A DNA stretch of 19,742 nt. It comes from JAEUIT01 sp034439815 (GTDB taxonomy: Bacteria > Planctomycetota > Phycisphaerae > Phycisphaerales > SM1A02). Shown one piece after another: positions 1 to 8,265 of this stretch; the stretch's first letter is position 1; each line of letters begins with the position of its first letter. The position numbers and the translations under genes are program-made. The notes beneath the pieces are model-generated. The model was given only the letters and a program-made list of their open reading frames with translations. It was not told the origin of the DNA and made no database searches. The stretch spans positions 1 through 19,742 of the forward strand of contig JAWXBD010000280.1 of assembly GCA_034439815.1 (NCBI GenBank), written 5' to 3'.

Positions 1-1042
1 CGTACTGGCCCAGGTGAAACGCATCTTCGCAGCTCAGCATCGGGCTGATCAGCATCGCAAGCCGCTTCTGCGCAATAGATTTCAACGACCGCAGCTGCGC
101 GTCGACGCGCGCGATCGCCACTTCCCACATGTCATGCGGATGGAGCGTCGGTTCGTCGGCCTCGAGCACCGCGTCTTTCACGACGGGCAGCGTCAGTCGT
201 CCTTCGTGATGCACAAACTTCCATCCGTAGCGCACCTCGTCGGTGATCCACCATCGGTTCACATCGAGGTTCGCGCGGGGCTTGACGCGGAACACGGTGC
301 CTTCGTTGTGCTCGATCGATATGTTGTCACCGCTCGCGGTGATGCCGTCGATCGACGGCGTCTTCTTCAGATACCAGACGCGCTGCTGAAACAGGAAGTC
401 TTTGTCGAGGAGCGCGCCGACCGGACAGATGTCGATCACGTTGCCGGCGATCTCGTTGTCGAGCGCCAAGCCGGGGAACACATCGATCTGCTCCGTCGTG
501 CCGCGGCCATCGACCATCAGTTCGCCGGTTCCTGACACCTCGCGCGTGAAGCGCACGCAGCGCGTGCACATGATGCAGCGGTCGCTGTAGAGCAGGATGT
601 TCGGTCCGACATCCTTCTTCGGCTGCTTGACTTTTTCTTCTTCGAAACGGCTTGTGCCGCGACCGTACTGATACGCGTAGTCCTGCAGGTGACATTCGCC
701 GGCCTTGTCGCACACCGGACAGTCGACCGGATGATTGATAAGCAGAAGCTCCATCACCGACTTCTGATTCGCGTTCGCCTTCGGGCTGTCTGTATAAACC
801 ACCATGCCGTCGGCGGCGGTCTGCTGGCATGTCGGAATCAGCTTGGGCCACGGCTCGAGCTTCCCCGACTTGGGATTCGGCGCCCAGACCTCGGCAAGGC
901 AGATGCGGCAGCTCGCGACCACGGAGAGACCCGGGTGGTAGCAGTAGTGCGGGATTTCCATTTCCTGGTCGAGTGCGACCTGAAGAATGGTCTGCCCGGT
1001 CGTGAACTCGAACTTCGAGCCGTTGATGGTAATCGTGGGCAT
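1..1042 (-). CDS. nuoG: NADH-quinone oxidoreductase subunit G, N-terminal part (cut by window edge)
   Basis: This is the large iron-sulfur subunit of respiratory complex I, in the peripheral arm that passes electrons from NADH towards quinone. The reverse-strand frame is open from the ATG at 1042 to the window edge, giving 347 codons. All expected cluster ligands are visible. A [2Fe-2S] ferredoxin domain has Cys34, Cys45, Cys48 and Cys72. The His-Cys3 [4Fe-4S] site has His104, Cys108, Cys111 and Cys117. A second [4Fe-4S] site has Cys156, Cys159, Cys162 (CIMCTRC) and Cys206 (DICPVGAL). The molybdopterin-oxidoreductase-like C-terminal domain starts near residue 215 and continues outside the window. 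The start gives the canonical MPTITING opening. No Shine-Dalgarno is seen; a TACAAT box lies about 42 bases upstream. The gene begins 105 bases after the stop of the addA-like gene and may have its own promoter. Confidence 0.95.
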   Translation of the reverse strand, partial: MPTITINGSKFEFTTGQTILQVALDQEMEIPHYCYHPGLSVVASCRICLAEVWAPNPKSGKLEPWPKLIPTCQQTAADGMVVYTDSPKANANQKSVMELLLINHPVDCPVCDKAGECHLQDYAYQYGRGTSRFEEEKVKQPKKDVGPNILLYSDRCIMCTRCVRFTREVSGTGELMVDGRGTTEQIDVFPGLALDNEIAGNVIDICPVGALLDKDFLFQQRVWYLKKTPSIDGITASGDNISIEHNEGTVFRVKPRANLDVNRWWITDEVRYGWKFVHHEGRLTLPVVKDAVLEADEPTLHPHDMWEVAIARVDAQLRSLKSIAQKRLAMLISPMLSCEDAFHLGQY

Positions 1043-1084
1043 GGCAGGTCAGCGCGCGAGGGTTCCCGCGGAGAATGGAGGCGG

Positions 1085-1090
1085 ATTGTA
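1085..1090 (-). promoter_or_regulatory. Candidate -10 box of nuoG (TACAAT)
   Basis: On the minus strand TACAAT lies 42 bases before the nuoG ATG, in the 105-base gap after the addA-like gene. It differs from the TATAAT consensus at one base. No convincing TTGACA lies 16-18 bases further upstream, so the promoter call rests on the -10 match and its position only. Confidence 0.35.
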
Positions 1091-1147
1091 CGGGATGGCG
1101 CCAGTTCGGTTTGGTCCGCATTTCCCCGAACCAGACTTCGCTCAGGC

Positions 1148-4100
1148 TCAGCTGACAACCTCACCCGAGTCGAGCAGCACGAGCGTCGCCTGCACGGCGC
1201 GCGGATCGAGGCGATAGCGCTCAGCAACTGCCTCCATATACGCGGCGAGCTGCGGCCGGTAGCGTTCGAGGAGCGCCGCGCCGCCACCGGGCGTGACGCT
1301 GTCGGTCTTGTAGTCAATGATCTGCGCGGCCGTGGGACGCTCCGGCGCGCCGATCAGGACGAGCCTGTCGACGACGGACGATTCCAAACCAATCTCGACG
1401 AGCCGAACGAAGCGCCGTTCGCGATGCACCGTCGCCTCGCCAGCCGGTCGTGCGAGAACCTGCTGCAGCGCCGGTCGGTCGAGCCGCTCACGCAGCCACC
1501 CCGCGAGCTCGCGGCACCATGCCTCTGCTGCCGCATCCGTCGCCACCCGTGCGACGCCACCGAACTGCGCCCGCGCCCGACGGACTGCGAGCTGCCCCGC
1601 CTCGACGAAGCCAGCCACGAACGTATCGAGATCCGGACGCTCGGGAAGAAACTCGATCGTCTCCAACATCGCGTGCAGCACGAGACCGCGCAGTCGTGCG
1701 GTGTCGGACGCCGCGCGGTCGTCCTGCGGGAACCCGACCGGATGTCCGCGCTCGGACGCGCTCAGGGCGCGCACGACGCGAAGGCCCGCTGGCGGCGAAA
1801 GCCGGATCGGTTCCGCGCGCTCAGGTACCGCCGGCATCGCGTGCGGTGATTCATTCCTGGTCGATCCGAGCGCAACGCGTGATCCGCACTGGTATGCGAT
1901 CCCCGTCGTCATGGCGTTCGGACACCACGCCCAGCGAATGATCCCGGCGAATGAGTTCGAAAGCGACACACCGGCCTTCGTCGCGCACGGCCCGCTCACG
2001 ACAAACAGTCCTTGCCGAGCCCGCGTCATCGCAACATACAGCAGGCTCAGATGCTCGCGATACGCGTCTTCAGTGACGGCGTTCACCAAGGGATCAAACA
2101 CCGCGTCGCGCACTTTCGCTCCCGGCCAGCGCACCACGCGGCAGAACTGGCCATCCGCCCGCGCACGCACCGCTGCGATCTTCATGCGCGGCTGAAACGC
2201 ACGATCGATGTCGCACAGCACCACCGCGTCAAACTCGAGCCCTTTCGACTGGTGAATGTTCATCACCGTCACACCCGATCCGCCCGGCTCGTCCACTGCA
2301 AGCGCACGCAGCGCCGCGACGACTTCGGCGGGACGGCGCGCCACCGCGTCTGCGGCGTCGAACTGGGATGCAGCGTCGATGAGTTCGTCGAGACGCCGCG
2401 ATTCCCGCACGTCGACTGCATCCCCGAGCTCGTCCCGCCAGCGACGGATTGTTTCGGCGTATCCGAGTCGATCGAGTGTGCTTCGGATGCGCGCACTCGC
2501 CGACTGCCGCGACGACCAGTGTTCGCCGCGCTGCGCATCCTGCGCGATTCCAAGGATCGGCCCCAACGGCGAATGCGTCACATGAAAGCACGCGGCCGTG
2601 TGATCTGGATGATCTGCGAACTGCAGCGCATCCAGCACCGCATTGACCGCGGCAGCATCCTGCAGCGACCCGACGCCGCGCGCTGATGCTGCCACTCCGC
2701 GCTGACGCAGCCGGTTCAACAGGCCCGCGACAGCCGCGTTGCGGCGACACAGCACGCCGATCGAGATCGACGGCGCAAGAGCGCGGATGTCAGCGACGAG
2801 ATTCGCAGCGGTATCGAGCGTCATCGCCTGCTGCGCGGCGCAGTCGTTGCGTCCTCCAGCCGATGGCGCGATGTGCAGCTCGACGACGCCTTCAAGGTCG
2901 GGCTGGTTGGCGGTATGCGCACTCCACGCGCGCTTCCATGCCCGCGCCGCTGCCACGTGATCACCGATCGCATCATTCACATCGATCGTGCTGAACACGC
3001 TGTCGACTGCGTCAAGCACGCACTGAGAACTCCGAAAGCTTTTCGATAGATGCTCGTTGTCGAGGTCGAGCGTGCCTGACTCGAGAATGAGATCGGGCAA
3101 GTCCTGCAGCAGCTGTGGCGACGCGCCGCGCCAGCCGTAGATCGACTGCTTGAGGTCGCCCACGACGAAGAGGCTGCGCTGATCGGGATTGCCCGATGCA
3201 AGTTCGCGCACCATCGGCAGCAGCGCCCGCCACTGGACCACGCTCGTGTCCTGGAACTCGTCGAGCAGTGCGTGCTGAAACGTGGCGTCAAGCCGGAAGA
3301 ACACGTCCGCGAGATCAAGCTCGCGATCCGGATCCATCGTCGATTCGGCAATGGCGTGCGTGAGATCGGCAAACGTCACGACGGCCGCTTCGCGCTTCAC
3401 CTCGCTGTACGCCGCATGAAAGCGTGCCGCGAGATCATGCGTGGCTTTCGTGCGCCGCACGATTTCCCTGTAGTTCAGATCGAGCGCGTGACACGTCAGC
3501 GGCTCGACCGCTGCAATGACGTCTGAAGGAATCGGCTTCTTATAAAAGACGTACGATCCGTCGACAATCTTCGGACCCAGTCCCTTTGCCAGGACGACGC
3601 ACCACGCATCGGGATCGTGCGGCCCTGCCCCGCGCAGCGCCTCCAGCATTGCTGTAAGCGCTTTGGCGATGGCGAGGTCCCTTGGCTGCAGTGCAGCAGC
3701 GTCGGCGATCATCGCGTCGACATCCTCCGCGGATGCGAGCGGGCGCTCTTCCCACTCCCATGCACCGGGCTCGCTCTCGCGAAAGATGTCGACCGCACGT
3801 TCGATCGCGCCGCGGATTGCTCCGGCGACGCTCAATCGCTGCTGCCCTTTGTTGAGCGCCGCGACCGTTGCAAGGAGCGCGTCAGCATCTCCCGATGCGA
3901 GCATGCGCGCGATAGCAATGTCGGCGAGCAGCGCTGCTTCGTGCGCATCGAGCACGCGCGGTTCAGGCGGCAGACCCAATTCGGCCGCGAACGCCATCAC
4001 CGTCGATGCGAACAGCGAGTCGAGCGTGCGAATCTGCAGCTTGTCGAGCGCCCGCACCGTGCACTCCAGGAGAGCGACCGCTTCCGCTTCATCGGGCGCC

Positions 4101-4342
4101 GGCAGCGGCGAGCCAATCGCCAGCCGCGCCCGATCGTCGCTGTCGAGGACCGCTGCTGCGAGTCGGCCCAGCACGCGGTCGCGGATCTCCGCCGCCGCTG
4201 CTCGAGTGAACGTGCTCGCGAGGATGGAGGCCGGGGGGACACCTCGGCGAATCAGCTCAATCGCCCGCCCGGACAGTCGAAACGTCTTGCCGCTGCCGGC
4301 AGACGCAAGGATCCGCGCATGACGAATCGGCGCGTGCGCCAT
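1148..4342 (-). CDS. addA: AddA/RecB-like UvrD-family helicase with C-terminal PD-(D/E)XK nuclease
   Basis: This is a predicted double-strand-break-processing helicase-nuclease that works with the AddB-like protein encoded just upstream. It has 1064 residues, somewhat shorter than the roughly 1230-residue B. subtilis AddA. Superfamily 1 motifs appear in order: Walker A ASAGSGKT (13-20), motif Ia TFTRAAAAEI (44-53), Walker B DEFQDT (361-366), motif III GDLKQSIYGWRGA (395-407), motif IV KSFRSS (434-439), motif V NIHQSKGLEFD (695-705) and motif VI AMTRAR (771-776). The C-terminal RecB-type nuclease keeps His890, Asp992 (VVDRLV), Asp1010 and Lys1012 (IIDYKTD), and Gln1031. The frame stays open upstream to 4744, but the added residues are arginine-rich and unlike the family. 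The ATG at 4342 overlaps the addB stop as TGATG and places Walker A near the N-terminus, so I chose it. Confidence 0.93.
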   Translation of the reverse strand: MAHAPIRHARILASAGSGKTFRLSGRAIELIRRGVPPASILASTFTRAAAAEIRDRVLGRLAAAVLDSDDRARLAIGSPLPAPDEAEAVALLECTVRALDKLQIRTLDSLFASTVMAFAAELGLPPEPRVLDAHEAALLADIAIARMLASGDADALLATVAALNKGQQRLSVAGAIRGAIERAVDIFRESEPGAWEWEERPLASAEDVDAMIADAAALQPRDLAIAKALTAMLEALRGAGPHDPDAWCVVLAKGLGPKIVDGSYVFYKKPIPSDVIAAVEPLTCHALDLNYREIVRRTKATHDLAARFHAAYSEVKREAAVVTFADLTHAIAESTMDPDRELDLADVFFRLDATFQHALLDEFQDTSVVQWRALLPMVRELASGNPDQRSLFVVGDLKQSIYGWRGASPQLLQDLPDLILESGTLDLDNEHLSKSFRSSQCVLDAVDSVFSTIDVNDAIGDHVAAARAWKRAWSAHTANQPDLEGVVELHIAPSAGGRNDCAAQQAMTLDTAANLVADIRALAPSISIGVLCRRNAAVAGLLNRLRQRGVAASARGVGSLQDAAAVNAVLDALQFADHPDHTAACFHVTHSPLGPILGIAQDAQRGEHWSSRQSASARIRSTLDRLGYAETIRRWRDELGDAVDVRESRRLDELIDAASQFDAADAVARRPAEVVAALRALAVDEPGGSGVTVMNIHQSKGLEFDAVVLCDIDRAFQPRMKIAAVRARADGQFCRVVRWPGAKVRDAVFDPLVNAVTEDAYREHLSLLYVAMTRARQGLFVVSGPCATKAGVSLSNSFAGIIRWAWCPNAMTTGIAYQCGSRVALGSTRNESPHAMPAVPERAEPIRLSPPAGLRVVRALSASERGHPVGFPQDDRAASDTARLRGLVLHAMLETIEFLPERPDLDTFVAGFVEAGQLAVRRARAQFGGVARVATDAAAEAWCRELAGWLRERLDRPALQQVLARPAGEATVHRERRFVRLVEIGLESSVVDRLVLIGAPERPTAAQIIDYKTDSVTPGGGAALLERYRPQLAAYMEAVAERYRLDPRAVQATLVLLDSGEVVS

Positions 4343-7125
4343 CACTCGTCTCCTTCGGATGACGGCGCATCGCTTTGGCTGTCGAACACCGGTGTCTGCA
4401 GGATGAGTCCGAATGGATCGTCGAACCCGCTCGGGTCGCCAAGCGGGAACTCTCCGCGCCGAATGGCACCGACAATGGTTCGCGCCACCGCGATCGCCTC
4501 GTCGATCTCCGCACTGCTGAAATCGGCGGCGCACCAGCCAGCCTGCGCCGGATCTGCAGGCAGGCGCACATAGCCGAGTTCCAGCGTGGATCCTGGCTCG
4601 AGTTCGCGCAGGCGCGATGCGAAACCGTGGTGATACAAAGGCAGCTGAAGATCCTTCCAGTCGCCGTCGCCCTTGCTGCCTTCGCGATGCGCATCGCGCG
4701 GCGACTTGCCTGCGTCGTTCGTCTTGTAGTCGATGATGCGCCACGTGCGGGACGCAGGATGAAAGTCGATGCGATCGATCCGGCCCCGGATGCTCATGAG
4801 CGCGCCCTCCTCCGGCGCGATGGTCGTATCTCCCGGTAGCTCCTCCTCTACGAAGCGGATCTGCCAGCCCGCGCGGGCGTGCTCGACCTGCCAGCGCGCA
4901 AAGGCGTCGATCCGCTGACGGAACGCGCTGAGCTGAAGCCGCACCACCGGCAGCGGCTGCAGACCGAAGTGCGCGACAATGGTTTGGTCGAGGAGATCGT
5001 GCAGCGCCGCAGCAAGATCGCGCGCGACCTCCATCCGGGACAGAATCAGATTTCGTCCGAACGTATGCAGGACCTCGTGCATCACGGTCCCTGCGTCCGG
5101 CAGCGCAATCTCGCGGGCGTCATCGGTCAGGTCGCGCAACCGTTCGATGCGCGACAGCCAGAAGCGCATGCCGCATGCGAGGTAGTCGCGAAACGCCGTG
5201 ACACCCATCGATGCGATCGCCCGCGCGCTGTGAGGGGGCTGCGGCACAACGAATCGACTGTGGGCGGCGGCCGGTCGGCGCCATCGTCGCGACCCCGCGA
5301 GCGCGCGATTTGCATCGGTCACAGCCGCAACGCGGACGGCGAGCTGCCGGCCGCGCAGTGCCAGCAGCAGCCGGCTCGGCAGCAGCGGCTCACCATCGCC
5401 GCTTACGCGACCAACCACGCACCGGAACGACGTCGTTCGTGCGAGAAGGCCGTGCAGAATCATCGCATCGCGACCGGCGCGGCTGCACCGCGTGGGGAGT
5501 CCGAGCCGCTCGCGCAGTGATTCCGGAAGCAGCGGATCGTGCACGCCTGCCGCCGGCACATTGCCTTCGTTCATGCCGATCAGGACCATGTGCGGCGCGG
5601 GCTCGAAATGTAGTTCAAGCCAACCCAGCGCTTCGACCGCCCGCTCGCGCGGTTCTTCGGGCAGGCGCAAGCCGCCGGCCTGCTGCAGCACAAGCGTCGT
5701 GACATCAGCGTCCTCACGAAGCAGCGCGGGCACCGCGCGGACTGCGCGGTCGATCTCCTGGAGTGCATCCACTGCGGGCTTGTCGCCGTCTTCCCACGGT
5801 AGTGCACGCATCATGAACTCCAACGATTCCGATGCCAGCAGCTGATCAATCGCTCGCACACACGCCGTGACCAACAGCGCGTCGCGGTCCTCACCGAGCG
5901 ACTGGTGCAGCGTCGCCGGCAGCCGCTCGGCGCGAATCCGGTCAAGCGCGCCGAGCGGATCGTGGAACGCATCCGCCAGCTCCGATCGCAGCCATCGTTC
6001 GATGACCGGTCGGCGCAGCAGCGCGGCGAAGTCCTCTGGCGTCAGGCTCGTGCGATAGCGATCAAGGGCACGCATCGTTCGCCCGGCCGGCGTTGTGAGG
6101 ACGGGCGATCCTGCGGCGTCATGAATCGAAATGCCCGCATCGCGTCCCGCAAGGTGCAGCGTGTCGCTCAGCGCGGCGTCGCCCAATCCGATCGCGATCT
6201 GATCACACGCGAGCGTCGGATGGCGCGCCGCGAGCTGCGCGATGAACTGCAGCGCCGCTTCCGCCTGATCGCGCGGCGCGTGCGCGGAAACGACCGCGTC
6301 GTCCGGGACAGGAAGTTCTGCGTCGGCCCACGCAACGGTCGGACATCCCAACGCATCGAAGCGATCGTGATGCAGCTCGACAGCGGGAATCAGCGCGACG
6401 ATCTCAGGCACCAGCGCGAGTGCGACACGCTGCGCTGCGCCGAGTTCAAGAACGCCGACGAGGTACACGCGCTTCGTTGTGAGCGTGCCGCGCGCGATCA
6501 GCGCCGCGCGCGATTCGCGCGGCGTGGCGAGTCCGACCTCGCGCAGCCGTGCGGCAGCCAGCGGTGCGAGCTCCGCGAAGACCCGGCATCGCGTCGAATC
6601 GCCACCGCAGCGCTCGGTGGCGTCCACCGCCTCCGACAGTTCGCGGCCACCCGCGGCCAGTTCATCGTCGAATCGAACTGCATGCATGGCGAGCCGGTCC
6701 CACAGCCCGTGATCGGGGTCGGTCCCTCGCGGCACAAACGCCTGCATCAGTTCCCGCGGGGCCGACGCAAATGTGTGCCCCCATGCGAGCCGTCTCTCCA
6801 GCGCCGACGCCGCCGGCAAGAAGCCCGCTCCGGGCACAAAGAGTCGTTCGATCAGCGCCCCCGACGTGACAATCGTCGGCGGATCAAGGGCCAGCCCACT
6901 TTCGGCAGCCGCTTGCAGCAGTCCATGCAAGAGCAGGCGACCGGCGCGGGTGCCGGGAACGACCACCATCGTCGCCGACAGGTCAATCGCGAACTGGTCC
7001 CGCTCTCGCTCCTCAGAACTGCGCAGATGGTGGGCGAGAATTGCCGCCGCCGCCGCGCCGCTTACCCGGGATTCGCTCCCGAGAAAGATGCGCGTGATCA
7101 AACAGCTCGGAGAAGTGTCTTGCAC
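4342..7125 (-). CDS. addB: AddB-like nuclease subunit (inactivated helicase fold plus PD-(D/E)XK nuclease)
   Basis: This is the predicted partner of the AddA-like protein in an AddAB-type end-resection complex. It has 927 residues, against about 1160 in B. subtilis AddB. Diagnostic features are VVVPGTRAGRLLLHGLL near 54-70, the RecC/AddB signature IGMNEGNVP (516-524), and a C-terminal RecB-like nuclease with His683, Asp784 (GRIDRID), Asp799 and Lys801 (IIDYKTND), and Gln827. At the N-terminus the expected Walker A is degenerate (FLGSESRVSG, 14-23, no GKT), so ATP binding is unlikely. There is one Cys at the 651 position (LACGMRF) but no C-terminal CxxC cluster, so the AddB iron-sulfur staple appears absent. 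The start is GTG at 7125; no in-frame ATG fits better, and a TAGAGT box lies 7 bases before it. It ends in a TGATG overlap with addA. Confidence 0.85.
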   Translation of the reverse strand: MQDTSPSCLITRIFLGSESRVSGAAAAAILAHHLRSSEERERDQFAIDLSATMVVVPGTRAGRLLLHGLLQAAAESGLALDPPTIVTSGALIERLFVPGAGFLPAASALERRLAWGHTFASAPRELMQAFVPRGTDPDHGLWDRLAMHAVRFDDELAAGGRELSEAVDATERCGGDSTRCRVFAELAPLAAARLREVGLATPRESRAALIARGTLTTKRVYLVGVLELGAAQRVALALVPEIVALIPAVELHHDRFDALGCPTVAWADAELPVPDDAVVSAHAPRDQAEAALQFIAQLAARHPTLACDQIAIGLGDAALSDTLHLAGRDAGISIHDAAGSPVLTTPAGRTMRALDRYRTSLTPEDFAALLRRPVIERWLRSELADAFHDPLGALDRIRAERLPATLHQSLGEDRDALLVTACVRAIDQLLASESLEFMMRALPWEDGDKPAVDALQEIDRAVRAVPALLREDADVTTLVLQQAGGLRLPEEPRERAVEALGWLELHFEPAPHMVLIGMNEGNVPAAGVHDPLLPESLRERLGLPTRCSRAGRDAMILHGLLARTTSFRCVVGRVSGDGEPLLPSRLLLALRGRQLAVRVAAVTDANRALAGSRRWRRPAAAHSRFVVPQPPHSARAIASMGVTAFRDYLACGMRFWLSRIERLRDLTDDAREIALPDAGTVMHEVLHTFGRNLILSRMEVARDLAAALHDLLDQTIVAHFGLQPLPVVRLQLSAFRQRIDAFARWQVEHARAGWQIRFVEEELPGDTTIAPEEGALMSIRGRIDRIDFHPASRTWRIIDYKTNDAGKSPRDAHREGSKGDGDWKDLQLPLYHHGFASRLRELEPGSTLELGYVRLPADPAQAGWCAADFSSAEIDEAIAVARTIVGAIRRGEFPLGDPSGFDDPFGLILQTPVFDSQSDAPSSEGDE

Positions 7126-7132
7126 ATCGACG

Positions 7133-7138
7133 ACTCTA
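7133..7138 (-). promoter_or_regulatory. Candidate -10 box of addB (TAGAGT), near-leaderless
   Basis: On the minus strand TAGAGT is followed by 7 bases and then the GTG start of the addB-like gene, with no Shine-Dalgarno between. A -10 box at this spacing would place transcription initiation at or next to the start codon. The whole divergent addB/mscL control region is only 62 bases. Confidence 0.3.
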
Positions 7139-7175
7139 ACGCGCCGGCAGCCAGCGTGCGGAGCACTATTCTCAG

Positions 7176-7181
7176 TACCAT
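7176..7181 (+). promoter_or_regulatory. Candidate -10 box of mscL (TACCAT), near-leaderless
   Basis: TACCAT is followed by TCGGAC and then the mscL ATG, a spacing of 6 bases. No Shine-Dalgarno fits in between. The same hexamer recurs before several other starts in this window. No clear -35 hexamer is seen. Confidence 0.35.
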
Positions 7182-7187
7182 TCGGAC

Positions 7188-7562
7188 ATGAGCATCATCA
7201 AAGAGTTCAAAGAGTTCGCGCTCAAAGGCAACGTGGTCGATCTTGCCGTCGGCGTGATCATCGGCATCGCGTTCGGCAAAGTCGTGAACAGCATGGTGCA
7301 GGACATCATGATGCCGCTCGTGAGCTTTGCTACGCCCGGCGCCGACTTCACCAACGGCAAGATCGTCTTGCGCGAAGGGGACAAAGCTGCGAAGATTCCG
7401 GATCTCACGATCAACTACGGCAGCTTCATCAGCCTCATCATCGAGTTCTTCATCGTCGCCCTGTGCCTCTTCATCGTGATGAAAGCGATGAACCGCCTGA
7501 TGGCAGCGCAGGGAAGCTTCATCCCGGGAATCGGATTAAGAAGTAAGAAACCAGAAGTCTGA
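7188..7562 (+). CDS. mscL: Large-conductance mechanosensitive channel MscL
   Basis: This is the homopentameric inner-membrane channel that opens under high membrane tension and protects cells from hypo-osmotic lysis. It has 124 residues, within the usual family range. The N-terminal amphipathic helix (KEFKEFALKGN) leads into TM1 (VVDLAVGVIIGIAFGKVVNS, about 16-35), which carries the glycine/alanine-rich constriction. The QDIMMPLV stretch, a polar periplasmic loop (47-80) and TM2 (about 82-103) follow, with a short basic C-terminal tail. The start is unambiguous from the family N-terminus. It is transcribed divergently from addB and convergently with the small membrane-protein gene ending at 7606. 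It appears monocistronic. Confidence 0.96.
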   Translation: MSIIKEFKEFALKGNVVDLAVGVIIGIAFGKVVNSMVQDIMMPLVSFATPGADFTNGKIVLREGDKAAKIPDLTINYGSFISLIIEFFIVALCLFIVMKAMNRLMAAQGSFIPGIGLRSKKPEV

Positions 7563-7611
7563 GCGCTGACCGACTCCGTCCTTCATCCTTCTGACTGCTT
7601 CCTTCTTACTT
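7541..7611. terminator. Candidate bidirectional terminator hairpin between convergent genes
   Basis: Arms 7541-7559 and 7593-7611 are complementary. AAGTAAGAA pairs perfectly with TTCTTACTT, and after a 3-base mismatch AGAAGTC pairs with GACTGCT apart from one further mismatch. The hairpin overlaps the last codons of mscL on the plus strand and of the minus-strand gene ending at 7606, the right place for a shared terminator. The stem is AT-rich for this genome and has no clean U-tract, so the call is tentative. Confidence 0.35.
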
Positions 7612-8265
7612 TCTCCGCGGCAGCGTCTCAAACTCGAGAATCAGTTCGCCCTCGCGCATTTCAAGATCGCGAAGCCGGACAATTCGTCCGTCCATCAGCT
7701 CGAATTTCGACGGCACGTCGCGGCTGCGCAGGAGCGGAAGCAGCGCCTTGACCTCCTCCGACGCATCAGCATTGTCGAGCGCGGCGAGCATCCCGCCGAT
7801 CGCGGCGTCGGTGGCAAACGGCACAGGCAGTCGGCCGATCCGGAGCGGCCCGAGGCCGGGGCGGAGCGTGTCCTGCGTGACTTCGGGCCGCAGGGTGATG
7901 ACGGCGACGCCTGGCACGTCTTCAAGGGTCACGCCGATCTCCACCGCGCCGGGCAGGAAGTGGACCCGCACGTCGCCGAGCGGCTCCGCGCCGATGTGCT
8001 CAAGCCACAGCGGCAACCGCGCGTCGAGCCACGCATTGACTTCGCTTTCGCGCACGCGCACCGCCCATGGCCGTGACGTCGTACGCACACGATGCAGCTC
8101 GCTCACGCTTGCCTGTTCGAACCGTTCGCTGAGTTGCGTTCGTTCGGGGCTCAGAGAGTCTTCCGGCGTCCACCATTCGGGCGGCCGCATCTGGAAGAGC
8201 AGGATGACGACAGCGATGGCGACCAGAAGGAGAAGCGTCGCGAACCAGCGTCGTGCACGGCGCAT
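7606..8265 (-). CDS. Membrane-anchored protein of unknown function
   Basis: I do not recognise a named family. The 219-residue product starts with a basic MRRARRW segment and one hydrophobic helix (about 8-25). An extracytoplasmic domain of about 190 residues follows, suggesting a signal-anchored protein facing the periplasm. A segment near 66-85 (VRVRESEVNAWLDARL) and the later beta-rich repeats resemble small anchored lipid- or envelope-binding domains in general, but this is weak. The ATG at 8265 overlaps the stop of the FabF-like gene as TGATG, so it is the third gene of the synthase operon and probably translationally coupled. The frame remains open further upstream to 8451, but there it overlaps fabF and shows no family-like sequence. 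Confidence 0.75.
   Translation of the reverse strand: MRRARRWFATLLLLVAIAVVILLFQMRPPEWWTPEDSLSPERTQLSERFEQASVSELHRVRTTSRPWAVRVRESEVNAWLDARLPLWLEHIGAEPLGDVRVHFLPGAVEIGVTLEDVPGVAVITLRPEVTQDTLRPGLGPLRIGRLPVPFATDAAIGGMLAALDNADASEEVKALLPLLRSRDVPSKFELMDGRIVRLRDLEMREGELILEFETLPRRK

Noticed and set aside
689..1849. 386-codon plus-strand open frame opposite nuoG and addA
   Set aside because: It is rich in Arg/Ala/His with no family motifs, and it lies antisense to two genes with clear domain signatures. It is a by-product of high GC content.
4343..4744. N-terminal extension of the AddA-like protein
   Set aside because: The extra 134 residues are arginine-rich, overlap addB and precede Walker A by an atypical distance. 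The ATG at 4342 with TGATG coupling fits better.
5905..7191. 428-codon plus-strand open frame opposite addB
   Set aside because: Arginine-rich composition and no motifs; the opposite strand encodes a recognisable AddB-like protein.
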